DNA of 25,731 nt from CAYHIW01 sp964356745 (GCA_964356745.1 CAYHIW010000006.1:1-25731), one strand, 5' to 3'; positions 16,378 to 23,203 are shown, counted from the stretch's first letter. The notes: generated by a model from the sequence alone, not told the origin. Translations and numbers: made by a program.

Positions 16378-17064
16378 ATGAAAAAATTATTATTTATAGC
16401 TGTTGCGTTTGTTCTTCTGACATCAAAGGTTGACGCTGCTGCTTTGCAGTTTGATAAAACAAGTTATTCCGTAACCAACTCTGGTACGTTTGATGTAGAG
16501 GTCAAAGTTGATCCGGGATCCGAAGAGATTACTTCGGTTGATGCATATGTTTTATACGACAGCGCAGTTCTTCAGGTGGATTCGGTAAATGAGGGCAGTT
16601 ACTTTCCTACCGTTCTTTCGGATTTGCAGACGGGGAAAGCATATATTGCAGGACTTGTTGACAATCCGTCTGATTTTAAAACAGGAGTTGGAACCGTTGC
16701 AACAATTACCTTTCGAGCTGTCAAAGATGGGACAGTAAACCTGACATATGATTGTCAGCAAGGAGCATCTAACACTTCTAAAATCATTAAAAATGATATT
16801 AACGCAACGAATGTTATAACTTGTTCCGAAAATGGAAGCGCTACCGTAACTGCGGGGGTTGGAGGTACTGTAACCACAATTACGCCAGCTCCAACTAGTT
16901 CTTCATCCTCAAACTCCTCCTCCTCCTCCTCATCGTCCTTGCCTAATACTGGTGGCGGAACATTGCCGCAGAGCGGAGGATGGGAAAACGTCAAGGGAGT
17001 GGCTATTCCAGGTGCGATACTGGTAATTGTAGGTGGAATTGTAAAAGTTCTTTTGAAAATTTAG
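16378..17064 (+). CDS. Cohesin-domain surface protein with tandem LPxTG-like motifs
   Basis: The 228-residue protein has a signal peptide (MKKLLFIAVAFVLLTSKVDA, residues 1-20) and a cohesin-like domain from about 22 to 160. That domain opens LQFDKTSYSVTNSGTFDVEV and has VDAYVLYDSAVLQVDSV and VGTVATITFRAVKDGT, both typical cohesin strand pairs. A Ser-rich linker follows (about 172-187). Then come LPNTG (188-192) and LPQSG (196-200), a hydrophobic segment (206-226) and a short lysine-containing tail. The layout matches sortase-anchored surface proteins, with two possible sorting motifs in a row. Its likely ligand is the dockerin encoded two genes upstream. The very short basic tail (KI) is weak for a sorting signal, and it might simply be membrane-anchored. 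Confidence 0.82.
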   Translation: MKKLLFIAVAFVLLTSKVDAAALQFDKTSYSVTNSGTFDVEVKVDPGSEEITSVDAYVLYDSAVLQVDSVNEGSYFPTVLSDLQTGKAYIAGLVDNPSDFKTGVGTVATITFRAVKDGTVNLTYDCQQGASNTSKIIKNDINATNVITCSENGSATVTAGVGGTVTTITPAPTSSSSSNSSSSSSSSLPNTGGGTLPQSGGWENVKGVAIPGAILVIVGGIVKVLLKI

Positions 17065-17068
17065 ACGT

Positions 17069-17668
17069 ATGTTACATAATAAAGGAGTTCGAATTGCCGC
17101 AATTATCGTTGGAGTGATTCTTTCAGTTGTTCTTGTTTTTTTTGCCTTTAACGTTTTACAAAATGTTTTTTCACGCGCTTCATTTGAAAAACCTCTAAAT
17201 GTAACCATTTCGGATATCGCTTCAAATAGCGCTAAAATATCATGGACAACAGGGGTAGAATCCAGTGGAGCCGTTGTAAAGTATGGGACATCCCCAACGA
17301 CACTATCATTATTTGCACCTTCAGATTCTGATAAAACTAAAGATCACTCAATCACATTAACGCTACTTTCTCCAAACACTGCATATTATTTTGTGATTGT
17401 TTATGGTGACGGCGAAGATAAGTTGTATGATAACGCAGGAGTTCCGTGGACGTTTACAACAAAATCGGGCTCAGATGAGGAATCGTCAGCCCCTCGACCA
17501 TCTCCAATACAAACCTTAGAAATACCGGATGAATCAGAGTCTGAGAGTGCTGTTTTGACGTGTAGCGAGACAGAGTGTTCTGCAATTAAAGATAAAATAG
17601 GGAAGGGCTGTACGAGCCAAGACTTCATTCGTTGTATTAAGAATCCAACTGGTCAACCAGAACAGTAA
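17069..17668 (+). CDS. Membrane-anchored FnIII-domain protein
   Basis: The 199-residue protein has an N-terminal transmembrane segment (about 8-32) and a single FnIII-type domain at about 40-135. Visible marks are LNVTISDIASNSAKISWTT, GAVVKYGTS and LLSPNTAYYFVIVYGDG, similar to FnIII domains in bacterial surface proteins and purple acid phosphatases. After an acidic Ser/Pro linker, four Cys lie in the last 40 residues (TCSETECSAIKDK, GCTSQ, RCIK). It starts 4 nt after the cohesin gene and ends the cluster. Probably a fourth extracellular component; a role in binding is inferred only. Confidence 0.8.
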   Translation: MLHNKGVRIAAIIVGVILSVVLVFFAFNVLQNVFSRASFEKPLNVTISDIASNSAKISWTTGVESSGAVVKYGTSPTTLSLFAPSDSDKTKDHSITLTLLSPNTAYYFVIVYGDGEDKLYDNAGVPWTFTTKSGSDEESSAPRPSPIQTLEIPDESESESAVLTCSETECSAIKDKIGKGCTSQDFIRCIKNPTGQPEQ

Positions 17669-17685
17669 CGAGGAAATTTGAAGCT

Positions 17686-17979
17686 TTAAGCTGCTGAAGA
17701 TGCAATTTGTGAAGCAGCGACTGGAGGGTATTTTACCAAGTGCACGAAGGGTTTTACTCCATCAGTTATATCTTTTCGAACTCTCTTGATACATTTTGTA
17801 CATAAACGGACTGTTTTTGTTTTTTCATCTTCAATAATATCCATTTTCTGAAGATTAACCCGAAAGATTCGTTGTGTTTTTGGAGCTCTTTTTTTCCATC
17901 GTCCACCGGCAACACCTCGATGATGTGTGTGTGAGCGACCGTAAAGAGTAGTTTTTTCGCAATGATAACAAGCTAGCAT
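17686..17979 (-). CDS. rpmB: Ribosomal protein L28, zinc-binding type
   Basis: L28 is a component of the large ribosomal subunit. The 97-residue product starts MLACYHCEKT at 17979; an upstream in-frame ATG at 18027 would add 16 residues that do not look like L28 and lie across the promoter. Two CxxC pairs, C4-C7 and C60-C63, indicate the zinc-ribbon form. HTHHRGVAGGRWKKRAPKTQ and RVNLQKM match the conserved core (HS...TKRRWKPNLQ). It is convergent with the FnIII gene, 17 nt apart. The C-terminal 20 residues after KPFVHLVKY are Ala/Ser-rich and less conserved. Confidence 0.9.
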   Translation of the reverse strand: MLACYHCEKTTLYGRSHTHHRGVAGGRWKKRAPKTQRIFRVNLQKMDIIEDEKTKTVRLCTKCIKRVRKDITDGVKPFVHLVKYPPVAASQIASSAA

Positions 17980-17983
17980 ATAG

Positions 17984-18018
17984 AGTATAATAATACCATG
18001 ACTGAGGGTAAAAATCAA
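17984..18018 (-). promoter_or_regulatory. Promoter of rpmB
   Basis: On the minus strand TTGATT (18018-18013) is followed after 17 nt by TATTAT (17995-17990), then at once by TATACT (17989-17984), which ends 4 nt before the ATG at 17979. Either -10 box implies a leader of only a few nucleotides or none. Confidence 0.5.
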
Positions 18019-18038
18019 TTTATTCATTTTTCATTTCA

Positions 18039-18102
18039 CCATTTAAGCATTTAAGCATTCAATCAATGAGTTAATGAGTCAATGATTAAATGAGCAAATA
18101 TT
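18039..18102. repeat. 8-bp word array with inverted halves, between rpmB and the M50 gene
   Basis: Three octamers CCATTTAA, GCATTTAA, GCATTCAA (18039-18062) are followed by four in the opposite sense: TCAATGAG, TTAATGAG, TCAATGAT, TAAATGAG (18063-18094). The switch from CATTYAA to TYAATGA words gives an imperfect palindrome. The array fills most of the spacer between the divergent genes and ends 9 nt before the M50 start. Confidence 0.75.
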
Positions 18103-18103
18103 A

Positions 18104-18751
18104 ATGTTAGAGCTTTTATTTTCAAGTCCAGGGGTATTTGTGATTTATATTTTCGCTCTTCTTCTAGCTGTTACCGTTCACGAATTCTCTCATGCTAAAG
18201 TAGCAGATTATCTCGGAGATCCGACACCGCGTCTTCAAGGAAGAATCAGTTTTAATCCCGTACGTCATCTTGATCCGACAGGAATTCTCTTTTTATTATT
18301 CTTTGGATTTGGATGGGGTAAGCCCGTAGAGTTTGACCCATTTAACTTAAAAAATCCTCGAAAAGACGCGGGACTTATCTCGATTGCGGGTCCAATATCT
18401 AATTTTATTTTGGCGTCAATATGTGCCATACTCATGAGATTGTTTCTATTTTTTGATCAGGTGACTCTTGTTACTATAGGAAATAACATTCTCGCTCCAG
18501 TCATAATGCTCAACATCATTCTTGGGGTTTTTAACCTTATACCCATTCATCCACTCGATGGATTTAAGATTGTTGGAGCGTTGTTGTCATCCGAACGTGC
18601 GAGAGAGTGGTATCAATTGGAACGTTTTGGTCTGATATTTCTTCTTCTGCTTATTATTCCGATTGGAGGCTCTAATATGCTCTCAACCATCATTCGACCA
18701 ATCGTTAATGTAGTGCTAAGTTTTCTTATCCCATCTGCCGGAAGACTTTAG
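18104..18751 (+). CDS. Site-2 protease family metalloprotease (M50)
   Basis: This 215-residue integral membrane zinc protease of the minimal M50 type cleaves transmembrane or membrane-near substrates. The zinc motif H26-E27-F-S-H30 lies in the first membrane segment (AVTVHEFSHAKVADYLGDPT). The second metal-site segment is IHPLDGFK, with H149-P-L-D152-G replacing the common NPxDG. GRISFNPVRHLDP and FGWGKPVEFDP are typical of the family. Several membrane segments are visible; there is no PDZ or CBS domain. It is convergent with def; its TAG stop lies in the first word of the hairpin array at 18745-18836. Confidence 0.9.
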   Translation: MLELLFSSPGVFVIYIFALLLAVTVHEFSHAKVADYLGDPTPRLQGRISFNPVRHLDPTGILFLLFFGFGWGKPVEFDPFNLKNPRKDAGLISIAGPISNFILASICAILMRLFLFFDQVTLVTIGNNILAPVIMLNIILGVFNLIPIHPLDGFKIVGALLSSERAREWYQLERFGLIFLLLLIIPIGGSNMLSTIIRPIVNVVLSFLIPSAGRL

Positions 18752-18830
18752 TATTTGGTAACTGGTATTTAGTATTTGGGTTCTTATGCGTTTTCGTTTT
18801 CCTAAATACCAAATACGATATACTAAATAC
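18751..18830. terminator. Palindromic 7-bp word array, probable two-way terminator
   Basis: A 30-nt left arm (18751-18780) made of TATTTGG, TAACTGG, TATTTAG, TATTTGG faces a 30-nt right arm (18801-18830) of the reverse words across a 20-nt loop. In the plus strand 24 of 30 positions pair; some of the rest can form G-U pairs. It lies exactly between the convergent M50 and def genes, whose TAG stops fall in the outer words (18749-18751 plus; 18825-18823 minus). There is no long U tract, so intrinsic termination is uncertain; it may instead protect 3' ends. Confidence 0.6.
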
Positions 18831-19356
18831 TACGTATTCGTTCGAGTTTGTCTCCATGCTCTTCATAGAGCGGGAGATTCTGTTCGACAACACGTTGGGT
18901 AAAAAGTACGCCTTGTAGATGGTCAACTTCGTGTTGGACCACGATCGACTTGAGTTTTGAAAACCATTTTTGTTGTAACTCACCTTGTTCATTTTGATAC
19001 TCAAGAAGTACGCGTTTTGATCGTGGTACTGGCGCCCAGATGCGAGGGATAGAGAGGCATCCCTCAAGCTTAGCCTCATCATCTTCGTTTGGTTTCACAG
19101 ATTTTTTATCCTTTTCTTCGGTTACGATCCGGGGATTGATAAACGCCTCAACGGGCTCCTTACCAATTTTCATGATGAAAAAAGACTGACCGATACCAAC
19201 TTGCGGAGCAGCAAGACCAACTCCCTCAGGGTCTTTTTGTGCTGTGAGCGTACTTGTCATATCTTCGATTGTCTTTCGAAGCTTATCATCAAAAACAGCG
19301 ACAGGTGTCGTTATGGTATTTAAAACAGGATGTGGAATTTTAACTATTTTCATCAT
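18823..19356 (-). CDS. def: Peptide deformylase
   Basis: The enzyme removes the formyl group from the N-terminal Met of new proteins, using a metal held by one Cys and two His. The three conserved motifs are present: GVGLAAPQ (residues 45-52), EGCLS (98-102, C100) and H142-E143-V-D-H146. The 177-residue length is normal. A slightly acidic insertion (EEKDKKSVKPNEDDEAK, about 80-96) precedes motif 2. The start at 19356 shares one base with the stop of the dsbB-like gene (TAATG), favouring it over the next ATG at 19353. The stop lies in the terminal word array. Confidence 0.95.
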   Translation of the reverse strand: MMKIVKIPHPVLNTITTPVAVFDDKLRKTIEDMTSTLTAQKDPEGVGLAAPQVGIGQSFFIMKIGKEPVEAFINPRIVTEEKDKKSVKPNEDDEAKLEGCLSIPRIWAPVPRSKRVLLEYQNEQGELQQKWFSKLKSIVVQHEVDHLQGVLFTQRVVEQNLPLYEEHGDKLERIRSI

Positions 19357-19901
19357 TAGCGAACTCTTTTAAGTGACAAAAGAAGTATGTTTAGGACGAA
19401 AACGATTGTTGCCATAAGAGGGAAGGTCATGAAGCCAAAGAAAAACTCATATCCTTTATCACACGGTACTCCTGCATATGCTTTTGCGCAAGGAAGCAAT
19501 ATCGTGGTCGTTCTTGGTAATACATGAAGCGAATAGTGATACAGGGCGATTATACCTCCGATAGCGTTAAGAACTAAGAGATACGCTTTGAGAACGCGTT
19601 CTTTTCTCATGATTGCAACATAGAGAAGCGGAACTTGAGGGTACATAGCAATTCTCTGATACCAACAGAGAATGCAGGGAGGAAATTTGGCGATTTCAGA
19701 GAGGAAAAGACTTGCAAGCGTTGCGACGAAGCTAAGAGTAAACACAAGTTCATAAGACAGCGGCGCAACAAACTTGGTAAGTGTGTCGTAATATCGAAGT
19801 TTAAATAATCTCTTTGCAATATAGAGCAAGCAAATGATCACGAGAGCAATAAAACCCAAGAGCGCGAGAATTGATATTGCCTGTATGACGGTCTGAATCA
19901 T
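19356..19901 (-). CDS. DsbB/BdbC-like disulfide bond oxidoreductase
   Basis: This membrane protein likely passes electrons from a DsbA-like partner to quinone, making disulfides in exported proteins. The 181-residue product carries the loop-1 pair C76-x2-C79 (PPCILCWYQRIAMYPQ) and the second pair C138/C147 (PCAKAYAGVPC), as in DsbB. The CxxC with a following WYQR is a DsbB/BdbC hallmark. The expected four membrane helices are visible, plus an extra hydrophobic N-terminal segment (about 5-30), so five in all. It is coupled to def by a 1-nt overlap. No DsbA-like gene is in the window. The many Cys-rich exoproteins here are plausible clients. Confidence 0.88.
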   Translation of the reverse strand: MIQTVIQAISILALLGFIALVIICLLYIAKRLFKLRYYDTLTKFVAPLSYELVFTLSFVATLASLFLSEIAKFPPCILCWYQRIAMYPQVPLLYVAIMRKERVLKAYLLVLNAIGGIIALYHYSLHVLPRTTTILLPCAKAYAGVPCDKGYEFFFGFMTFPLMATIVFVLNILLLSLKRVR

Positions 19902-19911
19902 AGAATATTAT

Positions 19912-19920
19912 ATAATAACA
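19912..19920 (-). promoter_or_regulatory. Extended -10 element before the dsbB-like gene
   Basis: The minus strand reads TGTTATTAT (19920-19912), an extended -10, ending 10 nt before the ATG at 19901. An overlapping TATAAT (19912-19907) lies 5 nt before the ATG. No Shine-Dalgarno sequence is present. Confidence 0.45.
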
Positions 19921-19938
19921 AGTGGACTAATTGTTACA

Positions 19939-19995
19939 TTGCTAAATGGCTGAATTGTAAACCATTTGACAATATAACCATTTAGCCATTCAAAT
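19939..19995. repeat. 8-bp word array with inverted words before the WaaE-like gene
   Basis: On the plus strand the words CTAAATGG and CTGAATTG (19942-19957) face CCATTTGA, CAATATAA, CCATTTAG and CCATTCAA (19962-19993). CTAAATGG and CCATTTAG are exact inverted copies. The array occupies the spacer between two divergent genes and abuts the ATG at 19996. Confidence 0.65.
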
Positions 19996-20769
19996 ATGAA
20001 TATTTCATTGTGTATCGCAACGTTTAACGAAGAAACGTTTCTCCATTACCCTTTGGATTCATGTATTGACTGGGTTGACGAGGTAGTAATCGTAGATGGT
20101 AATTCGACTGATAAGACTGTTGAGGTGGCAAAGTCATATGGAAAGAAAGTTCGAATAATTCAAGCCGAAAACGTTCCCATGTTTCATGCTAATAAGCAAA
20201 AGGCGATTGAGGCGGCAAAAGGAGATTGGATATTGCAGCTTGACGCTGACGAAGAAGTAACTCAAAATCTCAAAGATGAGATTTTGAGAATTACGAATGA
20301 TGAATTACGAATGACGAATCAAGCAGTTGCCTATTGGGTGCCGAGAAAAAACTATTTTCTTGGAAGATTTTTGACCAAAGGAGGTGTTTATCCCGATCAC
20401 ACAATCCGACTCTACAAAAATGGGGTAGCGAAGTTTCCCTGCAAGACCGTCCATGAAAACGTCGAAATAACTCGAGCCGCCCGCACCTCCGCGGTGAATA
20501 TTGGGTATCTCAAAAACGATCTTCTTCACTATGCCGACCCAAATTTTTCCAGATATCTTAGAAGGTGGAAGAGATACAACGAACTCGATGCAAAATTGCT
20601 ACGAGAGAAAGGAAAGAAGCCAAATATATTTAACTATTTAATCATTAAACCATTGACGACATTTTTCGCAATGTTTGTTCGTCATAAAGGGTTTATGGAT
20701 GGATGGCAGGGGTTTGTCTTCGCATTCTTCTCCTCCGTACGTTTTTGGGACATTATGCGCCGATTTTGA
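19996..20769 (+). CDS. WaaE/KdtX-like GT2 glycosyltransferase
   Basis: This 257-residue GT2 enzyme resembles LPS-core type glycosyltransferases. It has the nucleotide-binding ISLCIATFNEE start, DGNSTDKT (34-41) and the metal-binding DADEE (83-87). It also has YWVPRKNYFLGRF, the acceptor-side HTIRLYKNG and the conserved KGFMDGWQGF near the C-terminus, where a hydrophobic stretch may touch the membrane. Residues about 98-109 (RITNDELRMTNQ) come from a 7-bp word array and lengthen a loop ahead of YWVPRK. Likely cytoplasmic, membrane-associated. It overlaps the end of ychF by 17 bp (convergent). Sugar specificity unknown. Confidence 0.88.
   Translation: MNISLCIATFNEETFLHYPLDSCIDWVDEVVIVDGNSTDKTVEVAKSYGKKVRIIQAENVPMFHANKQKAIEAAKGDWILQLDADEEVTQNLKDEILRITNDELRMTNQAVAYWVPRKNYFLGRFLTKGGVYPDHTIRLYKNGVAKFPCKTVHENVEITRAARTSAVNIGYLKNDLLHYADPNFSRYLRRWKRYNELDAKLLREKGKKPNIFNYLIIKPLTTFFAMFVRHKGFMDGWQGFVFAFFSSVRFWDIMRRF
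20288..20322. repeat. 7-bp word array inside the WaaE-like gene
   Basis: Consecutive heptamers GAATTAC, GAATGAT, GAATTAC, GAATGAC, GAATCAA are read on the plus strand. They translate in frame as part of RITNDELRMTNQ. This is a different word from the TATTTRG arrays, but with the same 7-bp period. Confidence 0.8.
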
Positions 20770-21775
20770 ATTCGACTACGTCGCCTTCTTGCATGATATG
20801 ATCTTTTCCGACGATCTGCACCTTTCCTTTTTCACGAGCACCGTTCCAACCATTTGAATCAACAAAGTCTTGGTATGAAGAGATGTCTGCCTTAATGAAC
20901 TTTTTCATAAAGTCAGTGTGAATGACACCGCTGGCTTCAACGGCATTTTGACCATTTTGTATTGTCCAGGCGCGCACTTCTTTTTCTCCTGCAGTTAAGA
21001 ATGAAATAAGCCCAAGAGTCTCATACGCCTTTGAAATAAGTACATTAAGCGTCTCATCCTCGAGCGGATTAAACAAAATGAGATTCTTAATTCCTAATTC
21101 ATACTTCATGATTCGCGAAAGAACTTCTTCTTTCGTCTCCAGTTGATCAAGCGAGCAATTGAACGCATAAATCACCGGTTTTATTGTCAGTAGATTAAGT
21201 TGTTGAATCATCTCTCTATCTTCATCGTTCAGTTTCTGATTTCGCAGCGGAATTCCCTGATTTAACCCCTCTTTTAGCCTCTGTACGACCGCGTAGGTCG
21301 ACACGGCTTCTTTGGAGGCGCTGGTTCCTTTGGGTTCTCGCTGCTTCGATAATGTTTGAAGATCAGCGAGGATGAGTTCGGTTTCTATGGTCTCAATGTC
21401 TGATTTGGGGTCGACTTTGTTCTCGACATGAATAATGTCTGAGTCTTCAAAGAGTCGGACAACGTGAACGATTGCTGCTACTTCTCGAATGTGAGCGAGG
21501 AATTTATTTCCTAGTCCTTCGCCCTTAGAAGCTCCGCGAACGAGTCCTGCAATATCGACAAACTCTACAACGGCAGGTACAATTTTGTTTGTTTTTACAA
21601 TTTCTGCAAGTTTCGGGAGTCGTTCATCAGGTACTTCGATTATTCCGACATTGGGTTCGATGGTTGCAAAAGGGTAGTTGGCCTCAAGTGCCGCCTGTTT
21701 TTTGAGCAGGGCATTGAACAACGTGGACTTTCCCACATTTGGCATTCCCACGATCCCAATAGATAAGTTCGCCAT
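20753..21775 (-). CDS. ychF: YchF/OLA1-type ATPase of the Obg family
   Basis: This 340-residue P-loop protein is associated with ribosomes and stress responses and prefers ATP over GTP in characterised members. The P-loop GMPNVGKST is at residues 10-18. The switch II region DIAGLVRGASKGEGLG is conserved. The G4 position, usually NxxE, reads FNCSLDQL. The C-terminal TGS-like domain, ending GKDHIMQEGDVVEFKIG, is present. Length is a little under the usual ~360. The start ATG at 21775 lies 8 nt after an extended -10 box. It is divergent from purD and overlaps the WaaE-like gene by 17 bp at the 3' ends. Confidence 0.95.
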   Translation of the reverse strand: MANLSIGIVGMPNVGKSTLFNALLKKQAALEANYPFATIEPNVGIIEVPDERLPKLAEIVKTNKIVPAVVEFVDIAGLVRGASKGEGLGNKFLAHIREVAAIVHVVRLFEDSDIIHVENKVDPKSDIETIETELILADLQTLSKQREPKGTSASKEAVSTYAVVQRLKEGLNQGIPLRNQKLNDEDREMIQQLNLLTIKPVIYAFNCSLDQLETKEEVLSRIMKYELGIKNLILFNPLEDETLNVLISKAYETLGLISFLTAGEKEVRAWTIQNGQNAVEASGVIHTDFMKKFIKADISSYQDFVDSNGWNGAREKGKVQIVGKDHIMQEGDVVEFKIGA

Positions 21776-21783
21776 AGTGAGTA

Positions 21784-21792
21784 ATTATAACA
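21784..21792 (-). promoter_or_regulatory. Extended -10 element before ychF
   Basis: The minus strand reads TGTTATAAT (21792-21784), a consensus extended -10, ending 8 nt before the ATG at 21775. The transcript would begin at or next to the start codon. Confidence 0.55.
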
Positions 21793-21793
21793 A

Positions 21794-21821
21794 TTGACAA
21801 TCAATTCCGCTTTGTTACAAT
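21794..21821 (+). promoter_or_regulatory. Promoter of purD
   Basis: Consensus TTGACA (21794-21799) is followed after 16 nt by TACAAT (21816-21821), ending 13 nt before the ATG at 21835. It sits back to back with the ychF -10 element, so both genes are driven from one short spacer. Confidence 0.55.
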
Positions 21822-21834
21822 TCCTTTCATACTT

Positions 21835-23193
21835 ATGAAAGAACGGGGAGCAACGGTACTGATTACAGATGGGGGTGGACGAGGAGCGGCGTTGGTTGAA
21901 GCGTACGCCAAAAGTCCTCATGTCGACAGAATTCTCGCAGTCCCAGGCAACCCAGGAATGGATTTAAATGCTCGAGGTAAAGAAGTCGTAACTTTTCCTA
22001 CGTTGAAAACGACAAGCGTAGATGAAATTGAAAGAATCGTCAGAGATGAAGGAGTTGTTCTCGCTGATGTTTGTCAGGATAATGCCGTTGAAGTCGGTGT
22101 CTCGGATAGACTTCGTGAAATAAAAGGACTTCGTGTTGTTGGGCCATCGAGTAGTGCGGGCAAAATTGAAAGTCAAAAAGATTACGCGCGAGATAGTGGT
22201 GAGAAGTGGGGATTACCACAACCAAAATACCACATTTTTAGTCATGAAATGAGAGCGATACGGTTCCTTCGCGACCAAGATGAAGAATCGTGGTTTATAA
22301 AAGCTGCAGGACTCGCCGAAGGTAAGGGAGCTTTACCAGGTAGAAATCGTCAAGAGTCTATCGAGGCCGTTGAGAGAATGAAGGAATTTGGTGAGGCCGG
22401 AGAGGTCTTTTTGATCGAAGAATGGATTCGAGGAGATGATGGGAGTGAAGGTGAAGAATTTTCGAGTTACGCGATAAGCGATGGGACGCGGTATAAAATA
22501 GTTGGTCATGCGCAAGATAATAAAAGAGTGTTTAACGGAGACGAAGGACCAAATACCGGAGGAATGGGTTGTAACACACCTCCGCAGTTACTTACATCAG
22601 AGCTTATTGAGCAAGTTGATAAAGATATTTTCAGTCCGACGTTTAATGGTCTACGAGAAGATGGAGCGCCTTACCAAGGAGTACTTTATCTTGGTGGAAT
22701 GGCCGCAAAAAGAGAAGGGGTAGACAAGCCCTTTGTTGTTGAATTTAATGCAAGATGGGGTGATCCTGAGGCTCAGGTTATTATTCCAGGCATGGACGTG
22801 GACTTTTTCGAACTGGGGATGGCGATTGCCGATGGCGATATTTCTCAGTTAGATATTAAAACAGATGGAAAGGCGCGTGTTGTTGTCGCGGGTGCCTCTA
22901 AAGGGTATCCAGAGAATTACAGTGACGTTAAGGGTAAAGAGATTTTCGGACTGTATGATGTTCTGGATATGACAGGAGTCAAAGTGTATACAGCGGGAGT
23001 AGTAAAGGAAGACGACAGATTTTACGTTAACGGAGGAAGAATTTTTTACGTTGTTGGAGAAGGTGCGAACATTTTACAAGCAAGAGAGAGAGCGTACGCT
23101 GCGATTTCATATGTTTTTGTCGAAGGCAATAATCTTCACTATCGAGACGATATTGGTTGGCGTGATGTCGCCCGCCTCAATCAAACTGCATAG
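21835..23193 (+). CDS. purD: Phosphoribosylamine-glycine ligase-like ATP-grasp protein
   Basis: PurD joins glycine to phosphoribosylamine with ATP in purine synthesis. The 452-residue length is near normal. The ATP-grasp core is clear: KAAGLAEGKGALPG, VFLIEEWIRGDD, DNKRVFNGDEGPNTGGMGC, VVEFNARWGDPEAQ, and the C-terminal NGGRIFYVVG and DIGWRD. The N-domain is altered: the usual GGREHA is GGGRGAAL, and the usual PEaPL is QDNAV. The IEE.. GEE region carries a small insertion (RGDDGSEGEEF). No other purine genes are near. It may be a true but divergent PurD or a relative acting on another amine. Confidence 0.85.
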   Translation: MKERGATVLITDGGGRGAALVEAYAKSPHVDRILAVPGNPGMDLNARGKEVVTFPTLKTTSVDEIERIVRDEGVVLADVCQDNAVEVGVSDRLREIKGLRVVGPSSSAGKIESQKDYARDSGEKWGLPQPKYHIFSHEMRAIRFLRDQDEESWFIKAAGLAEGKGALPGRNRQESIEAVERMKEFGEAGEVFLIEEWIRGDDGSEGEEFSSYAISDGTRYKIVGHAQDNKRVFNGDEGPNTGGMGCNTPPQLLTSELIEQVDKDIFSPTFNGLREDGAPYQGVLYLGGMAAKREGVDKPFVVEFNARWGDPEAQVIIPGMDVDFFELGMAIADGDISQLDIKTDGKARVVVAGASKGYPENYSDVKGKEIFGLYDVLDMTGVKVYTAGVVKEDDRFYVNGGRIFYVVGEGANILQARERAYAAISYVFVEGNNLHYRDDIGWRDVARLNQTA

Positions 23194-23203
23194 TCGAGTA
23201 GTG

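Noticed and set aside
16755..16994. Minus-strand open frame with a run of Glu codons
   Set aside because: It is the reverse of the Ser-codon run (TCC repeats) in the LPxTG cohesin gene.
17980..18027. Longer rpmB start at 18027
   Set aside because: The added residues do not resemble L28 and overlap the promoter; MLACYHC matches the family start.
20629..20664. Possible 8-bp word array (TTTAACTA, TTTAATCA, TTAAACCA) near the end of the WaaE-like gene
   Set aside because: The words are degenerate and the encoded segment (NYLIIKPLTTFF) matches what I expect at a conserved position of the family, so chance similarity is more likely.
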